A stretch of DNA of 64,000 nucleotides from VRUE01 sp035318745 (GTDB lineage Bacteria > Actinomycetota > Thermoleophilia > Solirubrobacterales > 70-9). The position numbers were made by a program, and so were the translations under genes. Shown one piece after another: positions 1 to 9,745 of this stretch. The stretch covers positions 1 to 64,000 of the forward strand of contig DATHEA010000015.1 in assembly GCA_035318745.1 (NCBI GenBank), read 5' to 3'. Numbering within the stretch: the first letter of the stretch is position 1; each line of letters starts with the position of its first letter. A model generated the notes under the pieces. The model saw only the letters and a list, made by a program, of their open reading frames with translations. It ran no database searches and was not told the origin of the DNA.

Positions 1-3000
1 CCCTTGTGGTGCTCGAAGACAGCCTTCAACTCCTCTACCAAGCCGGGGCTGACCTGGGAGGCGTGGATATGCAGCTTCAGCGGTTCTGACGGCGCGCTTG
101 CGATCTTGGTCGCGCGGGCGATCTCCTCGCTGCCCGGCTCAAAGCGCTCCGCCTCTTGGACGACGAGCTTGGTTTCGCCGCGGTCTTTGTGGTCGAGCCT
201 GCCCCGGACGACGACGATCGAGTCGGGGGCTATCACCGTGGCGCTCTCGGACTGGTCGGCCTTGAAGACCAGCATCTCGACCTGGCCCTCGATGTCGTCG
301 AGGGTGGCGAACATCATCTGGCTGCCGCTCTTGGTGCGGATCTTCTTGCACTCGACGACGATCCCGCCGACCGTCACCCAGGAGCCGTCGGCGCGATTGC
401 TGAGCTCGGCGAGGCTGCAGTCGACACGGGCGCGCAGCGCATCGCGCACTTCCGTCAAGGGGTGCGAGGAGAGATAGGTGCCGAGGGTCTCCTTCTCCAT
501 CGCCAGCAGCTCGGCGCGGTCGAACTCGGCGGTGGAGATCGGCGGCCGGTGATGGGCCTGGGCGCGCGCCGCCCCTCCACCGCCCGCGTCCTCGCCGAAG
601 TCGAAGATCGAGCCCTGGCCGAGCTGGGCGTCCTCCTGGGCCTTCTGGCCGGCCGACTGCGCCGCCGGCAGCGCTTCCAGCATTCCCTTGCGAGTGGCGC
701 CGGTCGAGTCGAGCGCGCCGCACTTGACCAGGCATTCGATCGCGCGTTTGTTGACTGCGCGGGCGTCGACACGTTCGCAGAAGTCCCAGATCGAGGCCAA
801 TTCGGCGCCATCCTCTCGCGCCCGCAGAATCGCCTCGACCGCGGCGTGGCCGACGTTCTTGACCGCGTCGAGGCCGAAACGGATCGCTTTCTCGGATACG
901 ACGAAGTCGTGGTCGGAGGAGTTGACGTCTGGCGGCAGCACCTCGATCCCCATCTCCGCGCAGCGGTTGACGAAGAGCGGCATCTTGTCTTTGGTGTTCA
1001 TCACCGAGGAGATCACCGCCGCCATGTACTCGGCCGGGTAGTTGGCCTTGAGGTAGGCGGTGCGGTAGGAGATCAGCCCGTAGCAGGCGGCGTGGGACTT
1101 GTTGAAGGAGTAGTCGGCGGCCGCTTCGTTCAGCTTCCACAGATCCCTGGCGACTGCCGCGGCGGTCCCGGATTCAGCCAGGCCCTGCATGAATTTGTCC
1201 TTCATCGTCGCCATCAGGTCGCGCTTCTTCTTGCCGATCGCCTTGCGCAGGTCATCTGCCTCGGCGCCCGAGAAGCCGGCCATCGAACGCGCGATCTCCA
1301 TCAACTGCTCCTGGTAGATGACGCAGCCGTGGGTCTCCTCGGTGATCGCCCGCAGTCGCGGGTCGGGATAGCGCACGGTCGAGGGGTCCCTCTTGCCCTT
1401 GGCGTAGGCGGGGATGTAGGCCATCGCGCCAGGCCGGTAGAGGGCGCCGAGAGCGACGATGTCGGCGAACTCGGTTGGCCCCACCTTGCGCAGGGCGTCC
1501 CGCATCCCCTCCGACTCGAACTGGAAGACGCCGGTCGAGTCGCCCGCCGCGAGCATCGCGTAGGTCTTGGCGTCGTCGATCGGGATCGATTCCATGTCGA
1601 CTTTCTCGCCACGCGAGCGCTCGATGATGTCGATCGCGTCCTCGATCACGTCGAGGTTGCGCAGGCCGAGGAAGTCCATCTTCAACAGCCCCATCTCCTC
1701 GATCGGCCCCATCGAGTACTGGGTGACGATCTTGTACTGGCGCTCCGGCTTGCCGTTGCCGTCCGCGGGCGCGTTGCGGTCCTCGGCCAGCTGCAGCGGC
1801 ACCACCTCGTGCAGCGGCCGGTCGGCGATCACCACCGCAGCAGCGTGGATCGAGTTGTTGCGAATGATCCCCTCGAGGCCCTGGGCGACGTCGATGATTC
1901 GTTTCGCGTCCGGCTCGGCGTCGTAGGTCCGTTTCAGCTCCTGGCCCGACTTCAAGCACTCCTTGAAGGAGGGGCTGCGGCCCATGATCGGCTCCGGAAT
2001 CTGCTTGGCGAGGCGATCGCCGCTGCCGTAGTCGAAGCCGAGCACCCGCGCGGCGTCGCGGGTCGCCGCGCGCGGCGCCATCTTGCCGAAGGTGATGATC
2101 TGGGCCACCGACTCGCGGCCGTACTTGTCGCCGACGTAGCGGATCATCCGCTCGCGCCCGCGGACGGAGAAGTCGATGTCGATGTCCGGCATCGATTTGC
2201 GCCCCGGGTTGAGGAAGCGCTCGAAGATCAGGCCCTCGGCGAGCGGATCGAGGTCGGTGATCTTGAGCACATAGGAGACGATCGAGCCCGCCGCCGAGCC
2301 GCGGCCGGGGCCGACGGCGACGCCGTTCTCCTTGGCGTAGCGGACGAAGTCCCAGACGATCAGGAAGTAGGAGGCAAAGCCCATCTCCTCGATCACGCCG
2401 AGCTCGAACTCCATCCGCTCCACGGCCTCGGCCGGAGCGGGGTCGCCGTAGCGGGCCCGCAGCCCCTCGCCGGCGATCCGCCGCAGCATCGCCTCCGGCT
2501 CCTCACCGTCCTCGGTCGGGTAGCGGGGCAACAGCAGGCTGCCAAGCTCGATGTCCAGCGAGCAGCGCTCGGCGATCTCCAGAGTCGTCGGGATCGCCTC
2601 GGGCCACTCGGCGAAGGAGTCGGCCATCTCCTCGTTGCTCTTGAGGAAGAACTCGTTGGTGTCGAAGCTCATCTTCGGCGCCTCGAGGGTCGACTTGGTC
2701 TGCACGCAGAGCAGCGCGGCGTGATTGTCGAAGTCCTCGCGCCGCAGGTAGTGGACGTCGGCGGTGCCGACCAGCGGCCGGTTGAGCTCGCGGGCGAAGC
2801 GGACGATCCCCTGGTTGGCCTTCTCTTGCTCCTCGATACCGTTTTTCTGCAGCTCGAAATAGACCTGCTCGGGGCCGAAGACCTGGATCAGGTCGTCGAG
2901 GTGACTGCGAGCGTCATCGGCACGCTCTTCGATCAGGCGCCGGCAGAAGCGCGACTGCAGGCAGCCGGTGAGGACGATCACCCCGTCGGCATGGGCGGCG

Positions 3001-3380
3001 AGCAGCTCCATGTCGACGTTGGCTTTGCCCCGTGAGAAGCCCTGCAGGAAACCGGCCGAGGTGAGCTTGACCAGGTTTGCGAAGCCGGCATCGTTCTCGG
3101 CCAGCAGGGTGAGATGGTTGCGCTCGTACTTGGGCTTCTCCTTGATCGCCTTGACGTCATCGACGAGGTAGGCCTCGAGGCCGGCTATGGGCTTGATCCC
3201 GTGCTTCCGACAGGCCTTGTAGAGATCGACCGCGCCGTTCATCACGCCGTGGTCGGTCAACCCCAGCGCCGGCTGCCCAAGCTCCGCCGCCCGTGCCGCC
3301 ATCGCGTCGATCTTGCAGGCGCCGTCGAGCAGCGAGTACTCGCTGTGGGCATGCAGATGGACGGCGGCGGTTGAACTCAT
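1..3380 (-). CDS. dnaE: DNA polymerase III alpha subunit (3' end cut by window edge)
   Basis: Catalytic subunit of the replicative polymerase. From the ATG, 1126 residues are visible and only the extreme C-terminus is missing (family usually 1150-1200). The N-terminal PHP domain (about residues 5-220) keeps what look like all its metal ligands: HLH at 8-10, D19, TDHG, the Glu of GLEAY, NHLTLL, GCLQS and ADVH. In mycobacterial DnaE1 this set supports 3'-5' proofreading. The polymerase core has PDIDIDF near residue 397 and KMDFLGL near 568, supplying the catalytic aspartates. Helix-hairpin-helix and OB-fold regions (about 990-1060) follow. The ATG was chosen because the PHP domain begins eight residues later. 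The gene is divergent from the two-component pair across 131 bp, where I recognise no clear promoter. Confidence 0.97.
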   Translation of the reverse strand, partial: MSSTAAVHLHAHSEYSLLDGACKIDAMAARAAELGQPALGLTDHGVMNGAVDLYKACRKHGIKPIAGLEAYLVDDVKAIKEKPKYERNHLTLLAENDAGFANLVKLTSAGFLQGFSRGKANVDMELLAAHADGVIVLTGCLQSRFCRRLIEERADDARSHLDDLIQVFGPEQVYFELQKNGIEEQEKANQGIVRFARELNRPLVGTADVHYLRREDFDNHAALLCVQTKSTLEAPKMSFDTNEFFLKSNEEMADSFAEWPEAIPTTLEIAERCSLDIELGSLLLPRYPTEDGEEPEAMLRRIAGEGLRARYGDPAPAEAVERMEFELGVIEEMGFASYFLIVWDFVRYAKENGVAVGPGRGSAAGSIVSYVLKITDLDPLAEGLIFERFLNPGRKSMPDIDIDFSVRGRERMIRYVGDKYGRESVAQIITFGKMAPRAATRDAARVLGFDYGSGDRLAKQIPEPIMGRSPSFKECLKSGQELKRTYDAEPDAKRIIDVAQGLEGIIRNNSIHAAAVVIADRPLHEVVPLQLAEDRNAPADGNGKPERQYKIVTQYSMGPIEEMGLLKMDFLGLRNLDVIEDAIDIIERSRGEKVDMESIPIDDAKTYAMLAAGDSTGVFQFESEGMRDALRKVGPTEFADIVALGALYRPGAMAYIPAYAKGKRDPSTVRYPDPRLRAITEETHGCVIYQEQLMEIARSMAGFSGAEADDLRKAIGKKKRDLMATMKDKFMQGLAESGTAAAVARDLWKLNEAAADYSFNKSHAACYGLISYRTAYLKANYPAEYMAAVISSVMNTKDKMPLFVNRCAEMGIEVLPPDVNSSDHDFVVSEKAIRFGLDAVKNVGHAAVEAILRAREDGAELASIWDFCERVDARAVNKRAIECLVKCGALDSTGATRKGMLEALPAAQSAGQKAQEDAQLGQGSIFDFGEDAGGGGAARAQAHHRPPISTAEFDRAELLAMEKETLGTYLSSHPLTEVRDALRARVDCSLAELSNRADGSWVTVGGIVVECKKIRTKSGSQMMFATLDDIEGQVEMLVFKADQSESATVIAPDSIVVVRGRLDHKDRGETKLVVQEAERFEPGSEEIARATKIASAPSEPLKLHIHASQVSPGLVEELKAVFEHHK

Positions 3381-3511
3381 CGCTGCGATCGATCATGGCA
3401 AGCGAGGCAGATGGCAAGTGCCTCAAAAGAGGTGTCTTCCCCGCTATGTCCGTGCCTAAATTCGCACTAAAAGCCCACAGGAACCTGTCCAAGCCGGGCT
3501 AACATCGCTGC

Positions 3512-4207
3512 GTGCTTGCAAACGACACCGATCTACCGGGAGGCCGCGTCCTCGTCGTCGAGGACGATCAGGAGATCGCCGACGTGCTGAGGCGCTCGCT
3601 GCGCAACGAGGGCTACGAGGTGCGCACCTCGGCGGACGGGATCGACGCGCTTGACGTCGCCGCGGGCTTCGTGCCGGACCTGGTGGTGCTCGACCTGGGC
3701 CTGCCGCGGATGGACGGGCTCGAGGTCTGCCGGCGACTGCGCGCCGACAGCGACGTGCCGATCCTGATGCTGACCGCACGGGCGGAGACCGAGGACCGGG
3801 TGGGCGGGCTCGACAGCGGTGCCGACGACTACCTGGTCAAGCCTTTCGAGCGCAAGGAGCTGCTCGCGCGGATCCGCGCCCTGCTGCGCCGCCGACCGCC
3901 GCGCGGTTCGGCATCGCTCGAGGTCGGCGACCTCAGTCTCAACCCGGATACGCGCGAGGTGCGCCGCGGCGAGCGTGAGATCGAGCTGACCAACCGCGAG
4001 TTCGAGTTGCTCGAATACCTGATGCACAACGAGCGCCTCGTCGTCTCACGCGAGCGTCTGCTCGACGAGGTCTGGGGCTACGACCCGATGGCGGCCACCA
4101 ACACGATCGACGTATTCATCTCCAATCTACGGCGCAAGCTCGAGGCGGGTGAGGAGACACGGCTTCTGCACACCAAACGCGGCGCCGGCTACGTGCTCAA
4201 GGGCTAG
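3512..4207 (+). CDS. OmpR-family response regulator
   Basis: Two-component response regulator of 231 residues with a GTG start. The receiver domain (about 12-125) has the acidic pair D18/D19, phosphoacceptor D61 in VVLDLGLPRMDG, the Thr of MLTAR and the Lys of LVKPF. The winged-helix DNA-binding domain (about 138-230) ends in the typical HTKRGAGYVLKG wing. The sensor kinase starts 26 bp downstream, so the two are surely co-transcribed partners. MprA and TcrX of mycobacteria are close in architecture, but the sequence does not tell which signal or targets apply here. Confidence 0.95.
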   Translation: MLANDTDLPGGRVLVVEDDQEIADVLRRSLRNEGYEVRTSADGIDALDVAAGFVPDLVVLDLGLPRMDGLEVCRRLRADSDVPILMLTARAETEDRVGGLDSGADDYLVKPFERKELLARIRALLRRRPPRGSASLEVGDLSLNPDTREVRRGEREIELTNREFELLEYLMHNERLVVSRERLLDEVWGYDPMAATNTIDVFISNLRRKLEAGEETRLLHTKRGAGYVLKG

Positions 4208-4233
4208 CGGCATTCCGGCCGGGCAACTGGCCG

Positions 4234-5643
4234 GTGCGCTGGCGTCTTGCCGGCGTCTCCGCCGGGCTGACCCTGGCGATCCTGGTGCTGTTCGGGGTGA
4301 TCGTCGGCAACCTCGCCGCGCAACGCATCCGGGACGACTTCAACCACGAGATGAAGGGTGCGGTGGCGACGCTGGCCTCCCAGGTCCAGATCGTCGACAC
4401 GATCACCAACACGCTGATCGTCCGCGAGCCGGACCTGGGCGATTTCGTCAGCCCCAACGACGCCTCGGTGCGGATCTACGACTCGCAGGGGCGGGAACTC
4501 GACTCAAGCCCGAATGCGGCCGAACTTGGACCCCCGGTACCCGGCATCCGCGACATAGGCGAGATGCAGGTTGTGACGGTCGCCCTGCGCAGCCGCCAAA
4601 CCGGGCGGATCGCCGGCTTCGTCCAGTACGGCCGTGACGAGCAGCACGTCGACTCGACCGTGGGCCGGCTCTGGCTCCTGATCGCGGCCGGCGTGCTGGG
4701 CGCGACCCTGCTTGCCAGCCTCGCGGGGGTGGCGATCGCCCGCCGGGCGATGCGGCCGATCGCATCGCTGACCGCGACGGCGCGAACAATCGCCGACACC
4801 GGCGACCCCTCCAGCCACATGCCACAGCCGCGCGTCGAGGACGAGGTCGGCGAGCTGGCCAGGACGCTGGAGCGGATGCTCCGCTCCCTCGACGCCGCCC
4901 GCGCCGAGCGCGAAGCGGCGCTGAAGCGCCAGCGCGAGTTCGTCGCCGACGCCTCGCACGAGCTGCGTACCCCGCTGACCAGCATCCTCGCCAACCTGGA
5001 GCTGCTCCAGGCCTCGCTCGACGAGCCAGCGCGAGAGGACGAGCGAGCGATGGTCGACTCGGCGCTGCGCTCTTCCAGCCGCATGAGCCGCCTGGTCGGC
5101 GACCTCCTGCTCCTTGCCCGCGCCGACGCCGGGCGCATCGGCGCCCGCACTCGTTGCGACCTGGCCGAGGTGGCGGGCAACGCCGCGGCGGAGGTCGCGC
5201 CGACGATCGGCGAACGCGAGCTGCGAATCGAGAACGAGCGACCGCTTCCGGTCGACGGCAATCCCGACGAGCTGCATCGCATGGTGCTCAATCTGCTCGA
5301 CAACGCCGCCCGCCACACTCCCCCGGGATCGAGGATCGAACTGCGCCTCCGTGCCGAGGGCACGAGCGCCGTGGTCGAGGTCGCCGACGACGGCCCTGGC
5401 GTGCCGGCGGAGCTTCGTGAGCAGATCTTCGAGCGCTTCGTCCGCAGTGACGGACCCGCCGACACCGCGATCGGCGGCGGCAGCGGCCTCGGCCTGGCGA
5501 TCGTCAGCGCCGTGGCCAGATCGCACGGCGGCAGCGCCGAGGCAGGCGAGTCCGACCTGGGCGGCGCGCTCTTTCGCGTCCGGCTGCCCCTCCGCACCTC
5601 CAAGTCTGAGCGGGGAATTAACCCAGCTTTAGATCCGCTTTAG
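4234..5643 (+). CDS. Sensor histidine kinase, partner of the upstream regulator
   Basis: Membrane sensor kinase of 469 residues, GTG start. Transmembrane segments lie at about 6-30 and 146-172 and enclose a roughly 115-residue extracytoplasmic sensor region. A HAMP linker follows (about 170-225), then the dimerisation and phosphoacceptor helix with SHELRTP (H242), the N box NLLDNAARHTPPGS near 357, G1 box DDGPGVP near 386 and G2 box GGSGLGLAIV near 415. It phosphorylates the adjacent OmpR-type regulator. Architecture resembles MprB/BaeS envelope-stress kinases, but the sensor region is not recognisable to me. The transcription unit ends in the hairpin at 5680-5721. Confidence 0.94.
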   Translation: MRWRLAGVSAGLTLAILVLFGVIVGNLAAQRIRDDFNHEMKGAVATLASQVQIVDTITNTLIVREPDLGDFVSPNDASVRIYDSQGRELDSSPNAAELGPPVPGIRDIGEMQVVTVALRSRQTGRIAGFVQYGRDEQHVDSTVGRLWLLIAAGVLGATLLASLAGVAIARRAMRPIASLTATARTIADTGDPSSHMPQPRVEDEVGELARTLERMLRSLDAARAEREAALKRQREFVADASHELRTPLTSILANLELLQASLDEPAREDERAMVDSALRSSSRMSRLVGDLLLLARADAGRIGARTRCDLAEVAGNAAAEVAPTIGERELRIENERPLPVDGNPDELHRMVLNLLDNAARHTPPGSRIELRLRAEGTSAVVEVADDGPGVPAELREQIFERFVRSDGPADTAIGGGSGLGLAIVSAVARSHGGSAEAGESDLGGALFRVRLPLRTSKSERGINPALDPL

Positions 5644-5679
5644 CGCCCCGGCTTAATTTCCTCCACGGACGAGACACAA

Positions 5680-5721
5680 GGGCCCGCCGGTTCTCCCCAA
5701 CGCGACCGGCGGGTCCTTTTT
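5680..5721 (+). terminator. Rho-independent terminator after the two-component operon
   Basis: A 12-bp stem (5680-5691 with 5705-5716, one G-U pair) and a 13-nt loop are followed by five T residues on the plus strand. It lies between the convergent sensor kinase and rnj genes. On the minus strand the hairpin is not followed by a T-run, so it is at best a weak terminator for rnj. Confidence 0.85.
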
Positions 5722-5730
5722 ACTACCTGA

Positions 5731-7392
5731 TCAGACCTCGACGACGACCGGCAGGATCATCGGCCGGCTGCGCAGCTTCTCGTAGACGAGCTTGGCGATC
5801 GCCTCGTGCACGTCTTCCTGGATCAGGTGGACTTCGCGCGTGCCGGCCTCGGCGGCGTCCTCGAGCGAGTCCTCGACCACGTCCTTCAGTTCTTCGACCA
5901 AGGACTCCTCGCCTTCAGGCAGGGCGACGCCACGTACGATCGCCTCGGGATCGGCGACGACGCTGCCGTCCTCGGCGGAGATCGTCGCGACGACGATGAA
6001 GATGCCGTCGGCGGAGATCTCGCGCCGGTCGCGCAGCGCCACGTCGTCGGGCTCGCCGACGTTGACGCCATCGACGTAGACGACGCCGGCGTGGACCTTC
6101 TTTCCGAAGCGTGCCCCATTGGCATCCAGCTCCAGCGGCAGGCCGTTGCGACCCTGAAAGACGTTTTCGGGATCGATCCCAACCGAGTGGGCGAGGCCGG
6201 CGTGCAAGCGCAGCCGCTGGTGATCCCCGTGCACGGGCATTACGTAGCGCGGTTTGGTCAGGTTGAGCATCAGCTTCAACTCCTCCTGCCAGCCATGTCC
6301 GGAAGCGTGGATCGGGGCCTCCTTGGCGGTCACGACCGAGGCGCCGATCTCGTAGATGCGGTCGATCGTTTCGTTCACCGCGCGCTCGTTGCCCGGCACC
6401 GGCGTCGCCGAGAAGACGACGGTGTCCCCGGAGTGCAGCTCGACGTCGCGGTGGTCGTTGTTGGCCATCCGCCTCAGTGCCGAGAGCGGCTCGCCCTGGC
6501 TGCCGGTGGAGATCACGACGACCTTCTCGTCGGGGAAGTCCTCGATCTCGCGCGGCTGGATGAAAAGGCCCGACGGCGCTTTGGCGATGCCGAGGTTGGA
6601 GGCAATGTTGAAGTTCTTGCGCATCGAGCGGCCGACCAGGGCGACCCGGCGGTCGAGCGCGACGGCGGCGTCGATCACCTGCTGCACGCGGTGGATGTTG
6701 GAGGCAAAGGAGGTGACGATGACCCGGCCCTTGCAGGCCGAGAAGGTCTCCAGCAGCGCCGGCCCGACGCTCGACTCCGAAGGCGCGATCCCGGGTCGGT
6801 CGGCATTGGTCGAGTCGCCGCAGAGCAGCAGCAGGCCTTCGCGGCCGAGCTGGGCGAGCCGTGAGATATCGGCGGGGCGGCCGTCGACCGGCGTCTGGTC
6901 GAACTTGTAGTCGCCGGTCATCAGGATCTTGCCGACCTCGGTACCGAGGATCACGCCCCGCATATCGGGGATCGAGTGGGAGAGATGGACCAGCTCGAGC
7001 TCGAAGGGACCCAACTGGACTTTCTTGCCGGCCGGCAGCTCCTCCAGCGGCGCGTCCTTCATCTTGTGCTCGTCGAGCTTGGAGCGGACCATGCCGACCG
7101 TCAGCAGACCGCCGTAGATGGCAGGCGGCATGCCGATCTCGCGGAGGACGTAGGGCAGCGCGCCGACGTGATCCTCGTGCCCGTGGGTGAGGACGATCGC
7201 CTCGATGTCGTCGACGCGGTCACGCAAGTAGGAGAAGTCGGGCAGGACCAGATCGATGCCGAGCATCTCGGGAGTCGGGAACATCAGGCCCGTGTCGACG
7301 ACGACGATCCGGCCGTCGTACTCGATCACGGTCATGTTCTTCCCGATCTCGCCCAGACCGCCAAGCGGCAGAACTCGTAGTTTCGCGGGCAT
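5731..7392 (-). CDS. rnj: Ribonuclease J
   Basis: Beta-CASP metallo-beta-lactamase nuclease of 553 residues that combines 5'-3' exonuclease and endonuclease activity in mRNA decay and rRNA maturation. The metal-binding motif HGHEDH sits at residues 70-75, followed by GDYKFD and the beta-CASP motifs (CGDSTNAD, TSFASNIHR, ASGHG). The C-terminal domain (about 445-553) is the usual dimerisation region. It is the last gene of the long minus-strand run, 3 bp after dapA. The dapA-rnj pairing is common in actinobacteria. Confidence 0.97.
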   Translation of the reverse strand: MPAKLRVLPLGGLGEIGKNMTVIEYDGRIVVVDTGLMFPTPEMLGIDLVLPDFSYLRDRVDDIEAIVLTHGHEDHVGALPYVLREIGMPPAIYGGLLTVGMVRSKLDEHKMKDAPLEELPAGKKVQLGPFELELVHLSHSIPDMRGVILGTEVGKILMTGDYKFDQTPVDGRPADISRLAQLGREGLLLLCGDSTNADRPGIAPSESSVGPALLETFSACKGRVIVTSFASNIHRVQQVIDAAVALDRRVALVGRSMRKNFNIASNLGIAKAPSGLFIQPREIEDFPDEKVVVISTGSQGEPLSALRRMANNDHRDVELHSGDTVVFSATPVPGNERAVNETIDRIYEIGASVVTAKEAPIHASGHGWQEELKLMLNLTKPRYVMPVHGDHQRLRLHAGLAHSVGIDPENVFQGRNGLPLELDANGARFGKKVHAGVVYVDGVNVGEPDDVALRDRREISADGIFIVVATISAEDGSVVADPEAIVRGVALPEGEESLVEELKDVVEDSLEDAAEAGTREVHLIQEDVHEAIAKLVYEKLRSRPMILPVVVEV

Positions 7393-7395
7393 CGG

Positions 7396-8271
7396 CTAGG
7401 AGGCCACCGCAACGCCGACAGCGTCGAGCGCTGCACGCACGGCGGCGCGCTGCTCGGAATCGACCTCGATCAGGGGCAGCCGCAGGCCACCGGCGGGAAT
7501 CAGGCCCGCCATCTCCAGCGCCGCCTTGAGCGGGATCGGGTTGGTGACGATGCCGAGCACGTCGTAGAGCGGCTTCAGGCCGGCGTCGATCTCGCGGGCG
7601 CGCTCGAGGTCCCCGGCCCGAACGGCGTCCCAGATCGCGCGCATCTCCTCGCCGACCAGATTGGAGGCGACGAGGATGCCACCGGCCAGGCCCAGCTCGA
7701 GCGTACGCAGGAATATCTCGTCGTTGCCGGCGAGCACGTCGAGGCCCGCGATCGGGCCGAGCTCGTCGTCGTTGGCCTGCTTGACGGCGACGACGCTGTC
7801 GATCTCGGCCAGCTCGGCGAGGTCAGCGGGGGGAACGTTCACCACCACGCGGGAAGGGATGTTGTAGGCGATCAGGGGAAGATCGGGAACGGCCGCGGCG
7901 ATCGCCTCGAAGTGGGCCCGTAGGCCAGGCTTAGTCGGCTTGTTGTAGTACGGCGTGACGATCAACGCCGCCTCGGCCCCCGCATCTGCGGCGGCCTTGG
8001 TCAGCTCGATCGAGTGGCGGGTGTCGTTGGTGCCGGTGCCGCAATAGACGTGCGCCCGACCGCCGACCTCATCGACCACCGCCCGCAGCAGGCCGATGTG
8101 CTCCTCGTCGTCGAGCGTCGCCACCTCGCCGGACGAGCCGGCGACGACCAAGCCGTGTGAGCCATGCTCGACCAGGTGGACGGCGAGCCGCCTGGCCGCC
8201 GCCTCGTCGACCGCTCCGCCCAGGTCGAAGGGCGTCGCCATCGCGGTAATAACTCCACTGATCTCGCTCAT
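7396..8271 (-). CDS. dapA: 4-hydroxy-tetrahydrodipicolinate synthase
   Basis: Condenses pyruvate with aspartate semialdehyde in the first step of the lysine/diaminopimelate branch. 291 residues, the usual length. The Schiff-base lysine is K164 in VVAVKQAN and the catalytic tyrosine Y136 in LIAYNIPS; YYNKPTKPG lies at about 108-116. The usual GTTGE carboxylate-binding motif reads GSSGE here. I chose the ATG at 8271 because family homology begins at once (VITAMATPFD); an open frame extends to 8394 but only through the tail of the amidase gene. Neighbours dapB and rnj complete a common actinobacterial arrangement. Confidence 0.96.
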   Translation of the reverse strand: MSEISGVITAMATPFDLGGAVDEAAARRLAVHLVEHGSHGLVVAGSSGEVATLDDEEHIGLLRAVVDEVGGRAHVYCGTGTNDTRHSIELTKAAADAGAEAALIVTPYYNKPTKPGLRAHFEAIAAAVPDLPLIAYNIPSRVVVNVPPADLAELAEIDSVVAVKQANDDELGPIAGLDVLAGNDEIFLRTLELGLAGGILVASNLVGEEMRAIWDAVRAGDLERAREIDAGLKPLYDVLGIVTNPIPLKAALEMAGLIPAGGLRLPLIEVDSEQRAAVRAALDAVGVAVAS

Positions 8272-8293
8272 CGCTGGCAGGGTATCGGGGCGG

Positions 8294-9736
8294 TCATATG
8301 GCAAAGGTGGGCGCCGTGCGGTCCGCCCAGGGAACCGCCTGCTCCAGTTGGGAAGCGACCCGCAGCAGCACGTCCTCGCGCCCCAACGGGGCAACGAGCT
8401 GGACGCCGATCGGCAGTCCGCTCTCGCTCACATGCAGCGGCAGAGAGATCGCCGGCTGGCCGGTCGCGTTGAATGCAGCCGTGAAGCAGCCGTCGAGAAA
8501 GGCCCGCTCGAAGGCGACCATCGGGTCCGGTCCGGAGTCGTCGAAGGTGCCAAGCGGCGGTGGCGGCTCACCAAGGACTGGGCTCAAGAGCAGGTCGAAG
8601 CCTGACTCGTGGATGCCGGCGAGCATCCGCGACATCACCTGATGCTGCCCGATGGCGGTCAGGTAGTCGCCCGCGCTGCGGGCACGTCCGATCTCCGCCA
8701 GCGCCCAGGTCAACGGCTCGACGTCGCCGGGACCGATGGGCGCCCCGCCGATCACTCCGAGCTGGTCGAGCGTCGACGCCTGCCCGGCAGCCCAGCGCAC
8801 CAGGAAGGGCTCGATGATGGGAATGCTCTGCAGCATGCTCAAATCGGGCTCCTCGACCGTGTGACCGCAGCCTTCCAGCGTCTTTGCCGCAGCCTTCGCC
8901 GCGGCCACGACCTCGGGATCGGCGTCCTGCTCGATCACGGTCTCGGTCCAGAGCGCGATCCGCAGCTTGCCGGGGTCGGCGCCTACCTCCTCGGTGTAGG
9001 GACGGAGTGGCGGCGGGGCGACGTAGGGATCTCCCGGCGCCGGGCCGTGCACCGCCTCGAGCAGCGCAGCGGTATCGCGGACGGAACGGGAGACGCAAAG
9101 CTCCGCGGTCAGGCCCGACATGAAGTCGCCGGCGATCGGACCCTCGCTGGTCCGCTGTCGGCTCGGCTTGAGGCCGACGAGACCGCAGTTGGAGGCAGGG
9201 ATGCGAATCGAGCCGCCACCGTCGTTGGCGTGGGCCATCGGCACCATCCCTGCCGCGACCGCGGCGGCCGAGCCTCCGCTCGACCCGCCGGGCGTCCGCT
9301 CGAGATCCCATGGATTGCGCGTCGCGCCGTAGGCCTGTGGCTCGGTCGTCGGCAGGATGCCGAGCTCCGGGCAGCTCGTCTTGCCGATCGTGACCAGCCC
9401 AGCAGCACGGAAACGCTGCGCCAGATAGGTATCCATCGGAGCGCGGAAATCGCGTTCCTTCAGGTAGTTCATGCCCAGGTGGAGCGGCTGACCGGCGAAG
9501 GCGGCACCAAGGTCCTTGAGCAGGAAGGGAACGCCCTTGAAGGGTCCGTCGGGGAGCTCGCCGCGAGCTGCCTCCAGCCCTTCCTCGAAGAGTGGATGGA
9601 TCACCGCGTTGATCTCGCCGTTGGTTGCTTCGATCCGGGAGATCGCCGCTTCGACCAGCTCGGCTGCAGTCAGGTCTCCGTTGCGGACCAGATCAGCCTG
9701 GGCGGTCGCGTCGAGGCGCGTCAGCTCGTCGCTCAT
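8294..9736 (-). CDS. Amidase signature family hydrolase
   Basis: 480-residue amidase signature enzyme (amide bond hydrolysis, Ser-cisSer-Lys triad). Lys74 lies in FLLKDLG, and the serine-rich core PGGSSGGSAA with the glycine-rich GGSIRIPAS motif spans about residues 148-190. No signal peptide, so it is cytoplasmic. It lies inside the dapB-dapA operon, but the substrate cannot be deduced. A GatA role is unlikely: the protein diverges from GatA and no gatB or gatC is nearby. Confidence 0.88.
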   Translation of the reverse strand: MSDELTRLDATAQADLVRNGDLTAAELVEAAISRIEATNGEINAVIHPLFEEGLEAARGELPDGPFKGVPFLLKDLGAAFAGQPLHLGMNYLKERDFRAPMDTYLAQRFRAAGLVTIGKTSCPELGILPTTEPQAYGATRNPWDLERTPGGSSGGSAAAVAAGMVPMAHANDGGGSIRIPASNCGLVGLKPSRQRTSEGPIAGDFMSGLTAELCVSRSVRDTAALLEAVHGPAPGDPYVAPPPLRPYTEEVGADPGKLRIALWTETVIEQDADPEVVAAAKAAAKTLEGCGHTVEEPDLSMLQSIPIIEPFLVRWAAGQASTLDQLGVIGGAPIGPGDVEPLTWALAEIGRARSAGDYLTAIGQHQVMSRMLAGIHESGFDLLLSPVLGEPPPPLGTFDDSGPDPMVAFERAFLDGCFTAAFNATGQPAISLPLHVSESGLPIGVQLVAPLGREDVLLRVASQLEQAVPWADRTAPTFAI

Positions 9737-9745
9737 CGCATGAAC

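Noticed and set aside
156..3035. 959-codon open frame on the plus strand opposite dnaE
   Set aside because: It is the antisense shadow of a conserved polymerase gene; composition is typical of GC-rich mirror frames and no motif was seen.
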